Shown one piece after another: positions 38,493-47,404 of a stretch of 64,000 nucleotides of DNA. The stretch is from NCBI GenBank assembly GCA_903889565.1, contig CAISYC010000022.1, forward strand, positions 21,877-85,876, read 5' to 3'. This DNA is from an uncultured beta proteobacterium. GTDB taxonomy: Bacteria; Pseudomonadota; Gammaproteobacteria; Burkholderiales; SG8-41. The notes under the pieces are model-generated. The model saw only the letters and a program-made list of their open reading frames with translations, made no database searches and was not told the DNA's origin. Within the stretch, counting starts at the first letter, position 1. Each line of letters opens with the position of its first letter. The translations under genes and the position numbers were made by a program.

Positions 38493-39107
38493 ATGCAGGG
38501 TTACAAGCAGGTACATCCGGTAATGGTGCGCATGACGCACTGGGTTAACGTTTTCGCCATGCTGATCATGGTGACCAGCGGCTGGCGCATTTACAACGCG
38601 TCGCCGATTTTCGATTTCAAAATTCCGCGCGACCTGACGCTGGGCGGCTGGTTGGGCGGGGCGTTGCAATGGCATTTTGCCGCAATGTGGATACTGGTGC
38701 TGAACGGACTCATCTACCTCGGCTACGGCATCATCTCGCGCCATTTTAAGTCGAATTTTCTGCCGTTGACCCCGCAAGCGGTGCTGAAGGAGTTCGCCAA
38801 CGCATTGCGCGGCCGGATTTCGCATGAACTGGGCGTCTATAACGCCGTGCAGCGCGCTGCCTATGTCGGTGTGATCGCGGTGATCGTCGTGCTCGTGTTA
38901 TCCGGCGTAGCGATCTGGAAACCGGTGCAGTTCCAGGAACTGGCGGCCCTGATGGGCGGTTTCAACGGCGCGCGGGTGGTTCATTTCGTCGCCATGGCAC
39001 TGGTGGTGGCGTTTGTTGCCATCCATGTTTTTATGGTCGCATTGGTGCCGCGCACACTGTTGCCGATGTTTACCGGCCGCGCTTCCACCACGACACACGG
39101 AGTTTGA
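38493..39107 (+). CDS. Cytochrome b561-type membrane subunit
   Basis: 204 residues with four membrane helices and histidines placed for two b hemes (His16, His61, His164 and His178). ATG 38493 follows GGAGGGCGAC. It ends one base before the molybdoenzyme gene, so the two proteins probably form a complex that passes electrons between the quinone pool and the periplasmic molybdenum cofactor. It is not of the MsrQ (YedZ) ferric-reductase type. Confidence 0.86.
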   Translation: MQGYKQVHPVMVRMTHWVNVFAMLIMVTSGWRIYNASPIFDFKIPRDLTLGGWLGGALQWHFAAMWILVLNGLIYLGYGIISRHFKSNFLPLTPQAVLKEFANALRGRISHELGVYNAVQRAAYVGVIAVIVVLVLSGVAIWKPVQFQELAALMGGFNGARVVHFVAMALVVAFVAIHVFMVALVPRTLLPMFTGRASTTTHGV

Positions 39108-39108
39108 A

Positions 39109-39876
39109 ATGACGACCAGGGACAAGCGTGGTTCGCTCGATCGCAGTCTGGTGGCACCGACGCGTGAGATCGTCAAACTGGAGCGCCGGTTGTTTCTCAG
39201 GCAGGGCCTCAGCCTCGGTGCGCTGACCATGCTGAGCGGCTGCGACGTCACCGATGCGGATAGCGTTCAAAAGGTGCTGTGGAGCCTGTCGCGCTGGAAC
39301 GACCGCGTGCAGGCGGCGATATTCGACCCGAATAAACTGGCGCCGACCTATCCGGAAAGCGCGATTACGACGCCGTTTCCGTTCAACGCGTTTTATGCCG
39401 AGTCCGAAGCGCCGCATGTCGAGACCGCCGGCTATAAGCTGGAGCTTGGCGGCCTGATCCGGGACAAGACGCCGTGGACGCTGGAGAAACTCTACGCGTT
39501 GCCGCAGATCAGCCAGATCACGCGCCATATCTGCGTCGAAGGCTGGAGCGCGATCGGCAAATGGACCGGCGCCAACTTCAAGACATTTCTGGAGGCCGTC
39601 GGTGCCGACACGACCGCCAAGTATGTCGGATTCAAATGCGCCGATGATTACTACACCAGCATCGACATGCAGACGGCTCTGCATCCGCAGACGCAGTTGA
39701 CGTTCAAGATTGCCGATCAGGTATTGTCGGCGAGTTACGGCTTTCCGCTGAAGTTGCGGGTGCCGACCAAACTGGGCTTCAAAAATCCGAAACACATCGT
39801 CGCGATATTCGTCACCAACGACAATCCCGGCGGCTATTGGGAAGACCAGGGCTATAACTGGTTCAGCGGGTCCTGA
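39109..39876 (+). CDS. Periplasmic molybdopterin-dependent oxidoreductase (sulfite oxidase/MsrP fold)
   Basis: 255 residues. The N-terminus has a twin-arginine motif (ERRLFLRQG) whose hydrophobic part ends in LSGC, so it may be a Tat-exported lipoprotein with Cys45 lipidated. The Moco domain of the sulfite-oxidase superfamily follows, with cofactor ligand Cys142 in HICVEGWSAIGKW. No dimerisation domain or heme domain is present, as in YedY/MsrP. The partner cytochrome b is just upstream. The substrate could be sulfite or a sulfoxide; this cannot be settled from sequence. Confidence 0.85.
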   Translation: MTTRDKRGSLDRSLVAPTREIVKLERRLFLRQGLSLGALTMLSGCDVTDADSVQKVLWSLSRWNDRVQAAIFDPNKLAPTYPESAITTPFPFNAFYAESEAPHVETAGYKLELGGLIRDKTPWTLEKLYALPQISQITRHICVEGWSAIGKWTGANFKTFLEAVGADTTAKYVGFKCADDYYTSIDMQTALHPQTQLTFKIADQVLSASYGFPLKLRVPTKLGFKNPKHIVAIFVTNDNPGGYWEDQGYNWFSGS

Positions 39877-39909
39877 TCAGGCGCATCGATTGATTTTCCC
39901 GGGCCAAAT

Positions 39910-39938
39910 AAAAAAGGGGGCGCGCAGCCCCCTTTTTT
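39910..39938. terminator. Bidirectional rho-independent terminator
   Basis: A-run, GGGGGC, loop GCGCA, GCCCCC, then TTTTTT. The stem and T-tract work on both strands, so it can end the molybdoenzyme operon (+) and rhlE (-), which converge here. Confidence 0.9.
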
Positions 39939-39956
39939 GTTTGTCTTGCGTGAGCG

Positions 39957-41357
39957 TCAGGATTTTTTGATGGCGAGCCCGCCCAGCAAGGCGGCAGTTT
40001 GTCGTCGCATCGGCGAGCGCAGCGGTAGCTTGGCTTTTTCCGCGGACGCTGCGTTTGCATCCGGCTTCGGCTCATATGGTTTGCTGAAATCGAAGCCGCC
40101 GGCGGCCGCCGGCGCCGCGGGCTTGGCTGCCGGCACTGCATGGAGGTTGCCGCGCGCATGGCGGCTTTCGCTGCTGCTGCGCTCGTTGCCATGGGCGCGC
40201 GGTGCACGGGCGCGAGTGGACGCGAGTTCGGGCAGCGGCAGGCGTTCGAGCTTGCGTTTCAATTCGCGTTCGATATCGTCAAGCATGCGCTTTTCTTCGC
40301 TGCATACCAGCGAGATGGCTTCGCCGGGGCTGCCGGCGCGGCCGGTGCGGCCGATGCGGTGGATGTAATCCTCGGCGGCGTAAGGGAGTTCGTAATTGAT
40401 CACGAACGGCAGTTGTTCGATGTCGAGGCCGCGCGCCGCGATATCGGTGGCAACGAGCACGTTCATCGTACCGTTCTTGAATTCCTCGAGCGCCTGCATG
40501 CGTTCGCCCTGGGTACGGTCGCTGTGAATCGCGGTTGCGGCGACACCGTCGCGCACGAGTTCGCGCATCAGATGGTTGGCATCGCGCTTGGTGCGCACGA
40601 AGACCAGCACCTGGTGCATGCCGCGGCTCTTGATCAGATGTGCGAGCAGCGCGCCTTTGCGGTCGGCGTCGACTTCATACATGCGGTGGGTGACGAGATC
40701 CGCCGGGGCGTTGCGTCGCGCGACTTCGACCGACACCGGCGAGCGCAGCATTTGCCCCGCGAGACGTTTGATTTCCTCGGAGAAGGTCGCTGAAAACAGC
40801 AGGCTCTGACGTTCCGCCGGCAACAGGGCGAGGATTCTTTTGATGTCGGGCATGAACCCCATGTCGAGCATGCGGTCTGCTTCGTCGAGTACCAGAATTT
40901 CAACGCGGCCGAGATTGATTGATTTCTGCTGCACGTGATCGAGCAGGCGCCCCGGCGTGGCGACGACAATTTCGGCACCGGCGCGCAGCGCCTTGATCTG
41001 CGGCATGATATCGACGCCGCCGAACACCACAGTCGAACGCAGGCTCAGATATTTGGCATAGGCCTTGACGTTTTCCTCGACCTGCGCGGCGAGTTCGCGG
41101 GTCGGCGTCAGAATCAGCGCGCGAACGGGATGGCGGGCGGGGGAGGGGCTGGCGCTTTGCTGCGGCGCCAGCAATTGCAGAATCGGCAGGGCGAATCCGG
41201 CGGTTTTGCCGGTTCCGGTCTGGGCGCAGCCCATCATGTCATGCCGGGCAAGAACCGGCGGGATGGCTTTCAGCTGAATCGGTGTCGGCTCGGTATAACC
41301 CTGGTCGGCGATTGCTTGTAACAGCTCGGGCATCAACCCGAGTGACTCAAACGACAT
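39957..41357 (-). CDS. rhlE: DEAD-box RNA helicase RhlE
   Basis: 466 residues. In order it has the Q motif ([12 protein letters not shown]), Walker A AQTGTGKT near 45-52, PTRELA, DEAD in [12 protein letters not shown] in FSATF, and [10 protein letters not shown] in the second RecA domain. A basic, Ala/Lys-rich tail of about 90 residues is typical of RhlE. These helicases remodel ribosomal and messenger RNA, often during cold. It ends at the shared terminator. Confidence 0.93.
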   Translation of the reverse strand: MSFESLGLMPELLQAIADQGYTEPTPIQLKAIPPVLARHDMMGCAQTGTGKTAGFALPILQLLAPQQSASPSPARHPVRALILTPTRELAAQVEENVKAYAKYLSLRSTVVFGGVDIMPQIKALRAGAEIVVATPGRLLDHVQQKSINLGRVEILVLDEADRMLDMGFMPDIKRILALLPAERQSLLFSATFSEEIKRLAGQMLRSPVSVEVARRNAPADLVTHRMYEVDADRKGALLAHLIKSRGMHQVLVFVRTKRDANHLMRELVRDGVAATAIHSDRTQGERMQALEEFKNGTMNVLVATDIAARGLDIEQLPFVINYELPYAAEDYIHRIGRTGRAGSPGEAISLVCSEEKRMLDDIERELKRKLERLPLPELASTRARAPRAHGNERSSSESRHARGNLHAVPAAKPAAPAAAGGFDFSKPYEPKPDANAASAEKAKLPLRSPMRRQTAALLGGLAIKKS

Positions 41358-41688
41358 TGAGAGTAACTCCTGGAATCCTGCGTGTTTGCACTTTCGAAGC
41401 GGGGCGCTCGACGGAGGATGCGGGCGAAATCGGTTCGGACTGGAATCGCCACCGTTGTAGCCACCAGCGGGCGTTGCTAAGCACTTGTTTTGGCATTATA
41501 TCCTGTCTTGCCCCGCGACGCCAGAAAAGTTCGGCGGGGTGCCAAGCCTGCACGATGCCGGTGTCGGCGCCGTCTGGCTCCCAATTTCGCGTTGAGCTTG
41601 AACGCGGGCGGCGAAAATGCGGATCCGCGGTGAAGCGTTGAAAAGTAAACGCAAATTCCACATAATCAATCAACCGTTCGGGAGGCCC
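41358..41688. other. Divergent intergenic region rhlE/HNH gene
   Basis: About 330 bases with the leader and probable promoter of rhlE on the minus strand and the ribosome site GGGAGG of the HNH gene at the right end. No additional gene is supported. Confidence 0.45.
41495..41500 (-). promoter_or_regulatory. Possible -10 element of rhlE on the minus strand
   Basis: Read on the minus strand this is TATAAT. It would put the rhlE start about 130 bases before the coding sequence, giving a long leader. No strong -35 hexamer is seen, so this is tentative. Confidence 0.35.
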
Positions 41689-42339
41689 ATGCGATCCAGA
41701 GGAAATTCGTCATCGACCATGGTTCATACGCAGGAAATGGCGCGTATCGAGGCAACGGGCGCGTTTCCGCTGATTCTGACGCTCGACACCAACGGCATAC
41801 CGCATCGCTGGATCACCTGGCAGCACGCCTGCTTTTATTACGCCAAGGATCAGGTCGCATGGTCAACGGGCGATCATGCCTTTACGGTGGTCGGCGGCCG
41901 CAACCGTATCTCCGGCGAACGTTCGCAGATCATTGCCAGCAGTATCATCGCGATCAAGGGCAAGGCGCTGGCGATGCGCGCATTCAGCCAGGTGCCGCCG
42001 CTGAACAACCGCGAGTTGTTTCACCGCGACCGCTATCTGTGCGCCTATTGCGGTCACGTTCTGCACGGCGCGAGACTCACGCGCGATCATGTGGTGCCCT
42101 TTTCGCGCGGCGGCCGCGATACCTGGATGAATGTAGTGACGGCATGCCGCCCCTGCAACGAACGCAAAAGCGACCGCACGCCTGAACAGGCGCGCATGGA
42201 GTTGCTGTATTTGCCGTACGTGCCGAATCGCGCCGAATATCTGATTCTGACCAACCGGCGTATTCTCGCCGACCAGATGGAATTTCTCGCCCAGCACGTG
42301 CCGGCGCAGAGCCGGCTGCATCAGCCGGCGCCCCAATAA
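41689..42339 (+). CDS. HNH endonuclease family protein
   Basis: 216 residues. The C-terminal HNH domain has two zinc knuckles (CAYC and CRPC) around the core RDHVVPFSRGG...NVVTACRPCN. The N-terminal half (about 10-115) is a beta-rich region of unknown function that always accompanies this bacterial HNH group. ATG 41689 follows GGGAGGCCC. The cellular role is not known; single chromosomal copies next to housekeeping genes argue against a simple mobile nuclease. It is tail-to-tail with the next gene. Confidence 0.83.
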   Translation: MRSRGNSSSTMVHTQEMARIEATGAFPLILTLDTNGIPHRWITWQHACFYYAKDQVAWSTGDHAFTVVGGRNRISGERSQIIASSIIAIKGKALAMRAFSQVPPLNNRELFHRDRYLCAYCGHVLHGARLTRDHVVPFSRGGRDTWMNVVTACRPCNERKSDRTPEQARMELLYLPYVPNRAEYLILTNRRILADQMEFLAQHVPAQSRLHQPAPQ

Positions 42340-42340
42340 A

Positions 42341-42904
42341 TCAGCCGCGTTTGCGCATTTCCAGCATGACTTTCATCGCTTCCTCGGGGGTGAGGGCGAC
42401 CTGCTTGCGTTCGCGGAAAATCAGCCAGAACAGCCCGCCATTGATCAGCACAAGAAATACTTCGAGGTAGAGAATGGTTGTCACCAGCACATGATTCGAC
42501 TGGCGCGCGAACAGGAAATAAAACCCCTCGAACGTGGGTAGCGCCGCATTGGTGACGGCATAGACCGATTCGAACGGCGGGAACAGCACGATGACAATCA
42601 GATTGATGGCGACGAATATCAGCGTGCTGTTCTGCAGGCTGATGCGGCGGCGCGAGACTTCGACGCCGCGGGTGCGCAACAGCAGCAGCGCGATGCAGGC
42701 GTTGATCAGGACAACGATGATTTCGAGATAAAGCAGGCTCATGTTGACGACCATGTCAGCGGCCCGGCGCGGATAGAATTCGAAGCCGCTGAACACCGGC
42801 AGCCTGCTGTTCACGATCGAGTAGGCGTCGAACGGCGGAAACAGCAGGATCAGTATGATATTTACCGCCGCAACCGCGAGCGCCGCTGTTTGATTTCTGT
42901 TCAT
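42341..42904 (-). CDS. Four-helix membrane protein with an internal duplication
   Basis: 187 residues, no family recognised. Two halves of about 65 residues repeat each other: NIILILLFPPFDAYS against NLIVIVLFPPFESVY, and YLEIIVVLINACIALLLLRTR against YLEVFLVLINGGLFWLIFRER. Each half has two membrane helices, with the FPPF motif after the first. A short charged tail (RERKQVALTPEEAMKVML) is probably cytoplasmic. ATG 42904 is used; the open frame extends further upstream but reads as non-coding. It lies head-to-tail with the DUF1223 gene upstream. Confidence 0.75.
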   Translation of the reverse strand: MNRNQTAALAVAAVNIILILLFPPFDAYSIVNSRLPVFSGFEFYPRRAADMVVNMSLLYLEIIVVLINACIALLLLRTRGVEVSRRRISLQNSTLIFVAINLIVIVLFPPFESVYAVTNAALPTFEGFYFLFARQSNHVLVTTILYLEVFLVLINGGLFWLIFRERKQVALTPEEAMKVMLEMRKRG

Positions 42905-42986
42905 GTTATCTGCCGCTCGGTCCGGTTCCCTTGCATCCCAGGGCGCCATTATATGCGAACTCGCCGCGCTTTCGGGCGCGGCGGCG

Positions 42987-43790
42987 CTAGCGGCAGTCGG
43001 CGCCGAGCGCCTGCAATACCTCGCCTGTTCGCGGTTGCTGGATGAAGGCGGCAAGATGAAGATCGCGCGGCTTCCATTGCGGGTCCAGACGGATGCTCAC
43101 GTCATGACTGATCCGGCCGCTGTCGCCCAGCGCGACGGGAGCAGTCAATGCGCGCACGACGAAGTCGTGTTTCAGCAGCGCGCCCTTGTTTTCGCCCGCT
43201 TTGACCGCGGTTGAAAGATTGTTTTCGTACAGCGCCACGTAGACCAGCGCATTGCGGGTTTCGGCGTCGGCGGCAAAGCTGACCTCAACGCGGGCGTCGA
43301 TGGCGGACGCGCTGCGGTTTTGCGTCAGGCGGATTTCGGCACGCGGGGGCAGGCGGTTGATGGCGTTGGTTCTGCCTTCGATATCCTGCAGAATGAGCGG
43401 GCGTTGATAGCCTTGTCCGTCCAGCAACAACTGCGGCGTGACGACAAAACTGGCGCCGCGGCGGCGACTGTATTCGCGCTGGCGGTCGCTGAACTGCGCG
43501 TGCGAGTAGGGGTCAACCCAGCCGAGGTCGTTCCAGTAATCAACGTGGAATGCGAGGGGCAAAAGGCCCGCCGGCACGTATTGCCGGCCGGCAAGGCTGC
43601 TCAGCCATCGGTCGGCAGGCGGACAACTGCTGCAACCTTCGGAAGTATAGAGTTCCAGCAGCGCGACCCGTTGCGGTCCGCTTTTGGCCGTGCATTCGAC
43701 GGCCTGCGCATCGCGCGATGAGAGCGTGGCGAGCAGGCTTGCCATGACGGCCATTGACATCGCGCGCTGAAAGGTGTCGGTGAGCCTCAT
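42987..43790 (-). CDS. DUF1223 thioredoxin-like secreted protein
   Basis: 267 residues. A signal peptide (first ~30 residues, ending AQA) precedes a thioredoxin-like fold with the conserved LYTSEGCSSCPPADRW, giving Cys53 and Cys56 as a CxxC pair. FHVDYWNDLGWVDPYS and a TPQLLLDG segment mark DUF1223. It is probably a periplasmic redox protein; no substrate is known. ATG 43788-43790 is the most credible start. Confidence 0.86.
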   Translation of the reverse strand: MRLTDTFQRAMSMAVMASLLATLSSRDAQAVECTAKSGPQRVALLELYTSEGCSSCPPADRWLSSLAGRQYVPAGLLPLAFHVDYWNDLGWVDPYSHAQFSDRQREYSRRRGASFVVTPQLLLDGQGYQRPLILQDIEGRTNAINRLPPRAEIRLTQNRSASAIDARVEVSFAADAETRNALVYVALYENNLSTAVKAGENKGALLKHDFVVRALTAPVALGDSGRISHDVSIRLDPQWKPRDLHLAAFIQQPRTGEVLQALGADCR

Positions 43791-43799
43791 GCCAATTGG

Positions 43800-43837
43800 T
43801 CGCCGCGCCCTGTCAAACATTACAGGGCGAGCGGCGA
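43800..43837. repeat. Long inverted repeat in a divergent promoter region
   Basis: TCGCCGC and GCCCTGT are mirrored by ACAGGGC and GCGGCGA around an 8-base loop, with a two-base bulge. It lies between the divergent DUF1223 and PHP genes and overlaps the promoter of the latter. It may be an operator or an mRNA hairpin. Confidence 0.6.
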
Positions 43838-43848
43838 TCTGCTAAAAT
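43820..43848 (+). promoter_or_regulatory. Sigma-70 type promoter of the PHP-yciO-M50-trpS-scpAB run
   Basis: TTACAG (43820-43825), a 17-base spacer and TAAAAT (43843-43848). The -35 hexamer falls in the right arm of the inverted repeat at 43800-43837, so a protein bound to the repeat would affect it. Confidence 0.5.
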
Positions 43849-43902
43849 TTCACTTTTTGAACAATCCCTTGCCGTGTTTTTTTACTGGCATGGCGGGTGT
43901 CC

Positions 43903-44739
43903 ATGTTTAATCCAGACCTGCATTGCCATTCCAATATTTCCGACGGCACACTGGCGCCCGCCGTGGTGGTTGCGCGCGCCGCCCGTCGCGGTGTCAGCAC
44001 GCTTGCGCTGACCGATCACGATGACACCGGCGGGCTCGCCGAGGCAGCCACGGCGGCAGCGGTGCGCGGCGTGCAGCTGATCAACGGCGTCGAAATCTCG
44101 GTATCGTGGCGCGAGCAAACCATTCATGTGGTGGGCCTTGGCATCGACCCAGGCCATTTGCAATTCCAGGCGGGGCTGGCGGCGACGCGGGCGGGCCGCG
44201 AGGAGCGCGCACAACGCATGGCCGCCGTATTCGACTCATTGGGGATCGAAGGCACGTTGGCCGGCGCGCAGCGTTTCGCCGGCAATCCGCGCATGATCGG
44301 CCGCACCCACTTTGCACGCCATCTCGTCGAGTCGGGACGGGTCAACAGCATCAAGGATGCTTTTCGCCGCTGGCTCGGCGCCGGCCGGCCTTGTCAGGTT
44401 GAGCAGCGGTGGGCGGCCTTGGGCGATGCCGTCGCCTGGATCAAGGGCGCTGGCGGACTTGCGGTGGTCGCGCATCCGGGGCGCTACGGGCTGGCGCCCG
44501 CGCAATTGCGCGCCCTGCTGGGGGAGTTTCGCGACCACGGCGGCGCCGCCATTGAAGTTGTGACCGGCAGTCACCAGCCGCAGGAGTTTGCGATGTTTGC
44601 CAAATACGCCGCCGAGTTCGGGTTGGCGGCGTCGGCGGGATCGGATTTTCACGCGCCGGACGAAAGCCGCGATCTCGGCGGTTTGCCGAAATTGCCGGCG
44701 GGCTGCGACCCGGTGTGGCGCCAACTGGGCTTGCACTGA
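43903..44739 (+). CDS. PHP-domain phosphoesterase (3',5'-nucleoside bisphosphate phosphatase type)
   Basis: 278 residues. Metal-binding PHP motifs in order are DLHCHSNISDGT, LTDHDDTGG, GVEISV, AHPGRYGL and SAGSDFHAPDE. Length and order match the YciV/RnaAM (TrpH) group, which removes the 3' phosphate of nucleoside bisphosphates and trims RNA 5' ends. It starts a same-strand run with yciO, the M50 protease, trpS and scpAB. A GTG six bases upstream is an alternative start. Confidence 0.88.
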   Translation: MFNPDLHCHSNISDGTLAPAVVVARAARRGVSTLALTDHDDTGGLAEAATAAAVRGVQLINGVEISVSWREQTIHVVGLGIDPGHLQFQAGLAATRAGREERAQRMAAVFDSLGIEGTLAGAQRFAGNPRMIGRTHFARHLVESGRVNSIKDAFRRWLGAGRPCQVEQRWAALGDAVAWIKGAGGLAVVAHPGRYGLAPAQLRALLGEFRDHGGAAIEVVTGSHQPQEFAMFAKYAAEFGLAASAGSDFHAPDESRDLGGLPKLPAGCDPVWRQLGLH

Positions 44740-44745
44740 TTTCCC

Positions 44746-45381
44746 GTGGCCCAGTATTTTTCGATTCATCCGGACAATCCGCAGGTGCGCTTGATTCGTC
44801 AGGCGGCGCAGATTTTGCGCGACGGCGGTGTGATCGCCTACCCGACCGACTCCTGTTACGCGCTGGGTTGCCATATCGGTGACAAGGCGGCGATGGAGCG
44901 CATACGAACAATCCGCGGCATCGATGCGCGGCATCACTTTGCGCTGGTCTGTCGCGATGTCGCCGAAGCGGCGGTCTATGCGCGCATCGACAACTTGCAG
45001 TTTCAATTGTTGAAGCGGGGCGCCACCGGCGGCTTTGCCTTCATTCTGCATGCGACACGCGAAGTGCCGCGCCGCCTGCTGCATGAGCGGCGCAAAACCA
45101 TCGGCGTGCGCTTACCGGCGCATCGCGTGGTGCAGGACTTGCTGGCCGAGCTTGGCGAGCCGTTGTTGAGTTCATCGTTGATCATGCCCGGAGAGACGCA
45201 GCCGCTGACCGATACCGACGAAATTCGCAGCCGCCTCGAACATTCCGTGGACCTCGTGATCGATGCCGGGCCTTGCGGCGTGATACCGAGCACGGTGGTT
45301 GATCTGACCGGCGACGTGCCGGTGGTGGTGCGTGTCGGCGTCGGCAAAGCCGACTTGTTGGGAGTGACGATTGGAACTTAG
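44746..45381 (+). CDS. YciO-type YrdC/Sua5 domain protein
   Basis: 211 residues with GTG start. A YrdC fold binds threonylcarbamoyl-AMP-like ligands: GGVIAYPTDSCYALGC, the RHHFALVCRD segment in place of the KRP motif of true TsaC, TIGVRLPAH and PSTVVDLTG. The group is usually called YciO. It is related to the tRNA t6A synthase TsaC, but its activity is less certain. It lies seven bases after the PHP gene and overlaps the next start. Confidence 0.87.
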   Translation: MAQYFSIHPDNPQVRLIRQAAQILRDGGVIAYPTDSCYALGCHIGDKAAMERIRTIRGIDARHHFALVCRDVAEAAVYARIDNLQFQLLKRGATGGFAFILHATREVPRRLLHERRKTIGVRLPAHRVVQDLLAELGEPLLSSSLIMPGETQPLTDTDEIRSRLEHSVDLVIDAGPCGVIPSTVVDLTGDVPVVVRVGVGKADLLGVTIGT

Positions 45382-46033
45382 CACGATACAAAAGGTGGCG
45401 GTGTTCGCATTGCCGGTGTTGTTCGCGATCACATTGCACGAAGCCGCGCACGGCTACGTCGCAAAATATTTCGGCGACATGACGGCCTATGCGGCGGGGC
45501 GCATCAGCCTGAATCCGTTGCGACACATCGATCCGGTCGGCACCATCCTGATGCCGTTGCTGACGATGCTCACGCCTTTCATTTTCGGCTGGGCAAAACC
45601 GGTGCCGGTGAATTTTGCAAACCTGCGCAATCCCAAGCGGGACATGCTGTGGGTCGCAGCGGCGGGGCCGTTCAGCAATTTGTTGATGGCGGTATGCTGG
45701 GGCCTGCTGTTCAGAATTTCAATCGACATGGACGCCGGCAATCCGGCGCAGGCGTGGCTGAGATCTGTTGGCGAAGCCGGCGTTTTTGTGAATGTCATAT
45801 TTTTTGCGCTGAATCTTTTTCCGCTGCCACCGCTTGATGGTGGACGAATTATGGTCAGCCTTCTGCCGCGCCGGCTGGCTTTCAAGTTTGCGCAAATCGA
45901 GCGCTACGGATTCTTCATTTTGCTCGCCCTGTTGTTTACGGGCATACTTGGCACGGTGCTGACGCCGATCGTTTCCGTTACGCTGTATTTCGTCGCCCTG
46001 ATTTGCGGCATTCCCTCGGGCGCACTTTTGTAA
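45371..46033 (+). CDS. Site-2-type M50 metalloprotease
   Basis: 220-residue integral membrane zinc protease. The zinc motif HEAAH is at residues 23-27 in the first helix, and the third ligand lies in FFALNLFPLPPLDGGR. Six hydrophobic segments are present and there is no PDZ domain, so it belongs to the small group found in many bacteria without a known substrate. The TTG start, with GGGAG upstream, overlaps the end of yciO by 11 bases. Confidence 0.87.
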   Translation: MELSTIQKVAVFALPVLFAITLHEAAHGYVAKYFGDMTAYAAGRISLNPLRHIDPVGTILMPLLTMLTPFIFGWAKPVPVNFANLRNPKRDMLWVAAAGPFSNLLMAVCWGLLFRISIDMDAGNPAQAWLRSVGEAGVFVNVIFFALNLFPLPPLDGGRIMVSLLPRRLAFKFAQIERYGFFILLALLFTGILGTVLTPIVSVTLYFVALICGIPSGALL

Positions 46034-46089
46034 TTGAACGGTTAAACAGCTTAGGCGGCGGCGCCGTCAGGAATTCAGGAAATCGTTTT

Positions 46090-47292
46090 ATGTTCATCGA
46101 CCGCGTTTTATCAGGCATGCGTCCAACCGGCGCATTGCATCTCGGCCACTATCACGGCGTGCTGAAAAACTGGAAGCGCCTGCAGCACGAGCACGAATGT
46201 TTCTTTTTTGTCGCCGACTGGCATGCGTTGACCACGCATTACGACAGTCCCGAGGCGATCGAGCAGCACACCTGGGAAATGGTGATCGACTGGCTGGCTG
46301 CCGGTATCGATCCGGCGCAGGCGACACTGTTCATCCAGTCGAAGGTGCCCCAGCACGCGGAACTGCATCTGCTGCTGTCGATGATCACGCCGCTGGGCTG
46401 GCTTGAGCGCGTGCCGACCTACAAGGATCAGCAGGAAAAACTTTCCGACAAGGATCTCTCGACCTACGGCTTTCTCGGTTATCCGTTGTTGCAGAGTGCC
46501 GACATTCTGATTTACCGCGCCAACCAGGTGCCGGTCGGCGAAGACCAGGTGCCGCACATCGAATTCACGCGCGAAATCGCGCGCCGTTTCAATCACGTCT
46601 ACGGACGTGAGCCCGGTTTCGAGGAAAAAGCCGAAGCCGCAATCAAGAAACTCGGCGCCAAACGCGCAAAACTCTACCGGGAATTGCGCACACGTTACAT
46701 GGAGCAGGGCGACGCGCCTGCACTTGACGAAGCGCGCGAATTGCTCGAAAAAGCACAAAACCTTGCGCTCGGCGACCGCGAGCGCTTGTTCGGTTATCTT
46801 GAAGGCGGCGGCAAGGTGATCCTCGTTGAGCCGCAGGCGTTGCTGACCGAGGCCTCGAAGATGCCGGGGCTGGATGGACAGAAGATGTCGAAGTCGTACA
46901 ACAACACAATCAGCCTGCGCGAAAGCGACGAGTCGGTAACGAAAAAAATCCGCACCATGCCGACCGATCCGGCGCGCATCAAGCGTACCGATCCGGGCGA
47001 TCCGGAAAAATGTCCGGTCTGGCAATTGCATTGCGTTTACTCGGACGACGCACGGCGCGACTGGGTGCAGCAGGGCTGCCGCAGCGCAGGCATCGGCTGC
47101 CTCGAATGCAAACAGCCGGTAATAGAATCGGTGCTGGCCGAATTGAAGCCGATGCGCGAGCGCGCCCAGCGCTATGCCGATGATCCGACGCTGGTGCGCA
47201 GCATCGTCGCCGATGGCTGCGAAAAAGCGCAAAAACTCGCCGAAGAGACCATGCGCGACGTGCGCGAGGTGATGGGTCTCCGGTATACCTAG
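46090..47292 (+). CDS. trpS: Tryptophanyl-tRNA synthetase
   Basis: 400 residues of a class I synthetase. The HIGH-type motif is ALHLGHYHG near residues 17-25, and the KMSKS motif is GQKMSKSYNN. About 70 residues between the two halves form an insertion, as in other beta- and gammaproteobacterial forms of ~400 residues. ATG 46090 gives MFIDRVLSGMRPTG, the canonical start. It lies in the conserved M50-trpS-scpA order. Confidence 0.95.
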   Translation: MFIDRVLSGMRPTGALHLGHYHGVLKNWKRLQHEHECFFFVADWHALTTHYDSPEAIEQHTWEMVIDWLAAGIDPAQATLFIQSKVPQHAELHLLLSMITPLGWLERVPTYKDQQEKLSDKDLSTYGFLGYPLLQSADILIYRANQVPVGEDQVPHIEFTREIARRFNHVYGREPGFEEKAEAAIKKLGAKRAKLYRELRTRYMEQGDAPALDEARELLEKAQNLALGDRERLFGYLEGGGKVILVEPQALLTEASKMPGLDGQKMSKSYNNTISLRESDESVTKKIRTMPTDPARIKRTDPGDPEKCPVWQLHCVYSDDARRDWVQQGCRSAGIGCLECKQPVIESVLAELKPMRERAQRYADDPTLVRSIVADGCEKAQKLAEETMRDVREVMGLRYT

Positions 47293-47404
47293 GCGGTAGC
47301 CGCGGCAGTAGGTTTAGACCGCGATTCACGTTAAAATGCCGCATGCCAAATATTCGTAATTTGTCCTTGGGACGCGGCGCCAATGACTGTCCGGGGGCTT
47401 CGTC

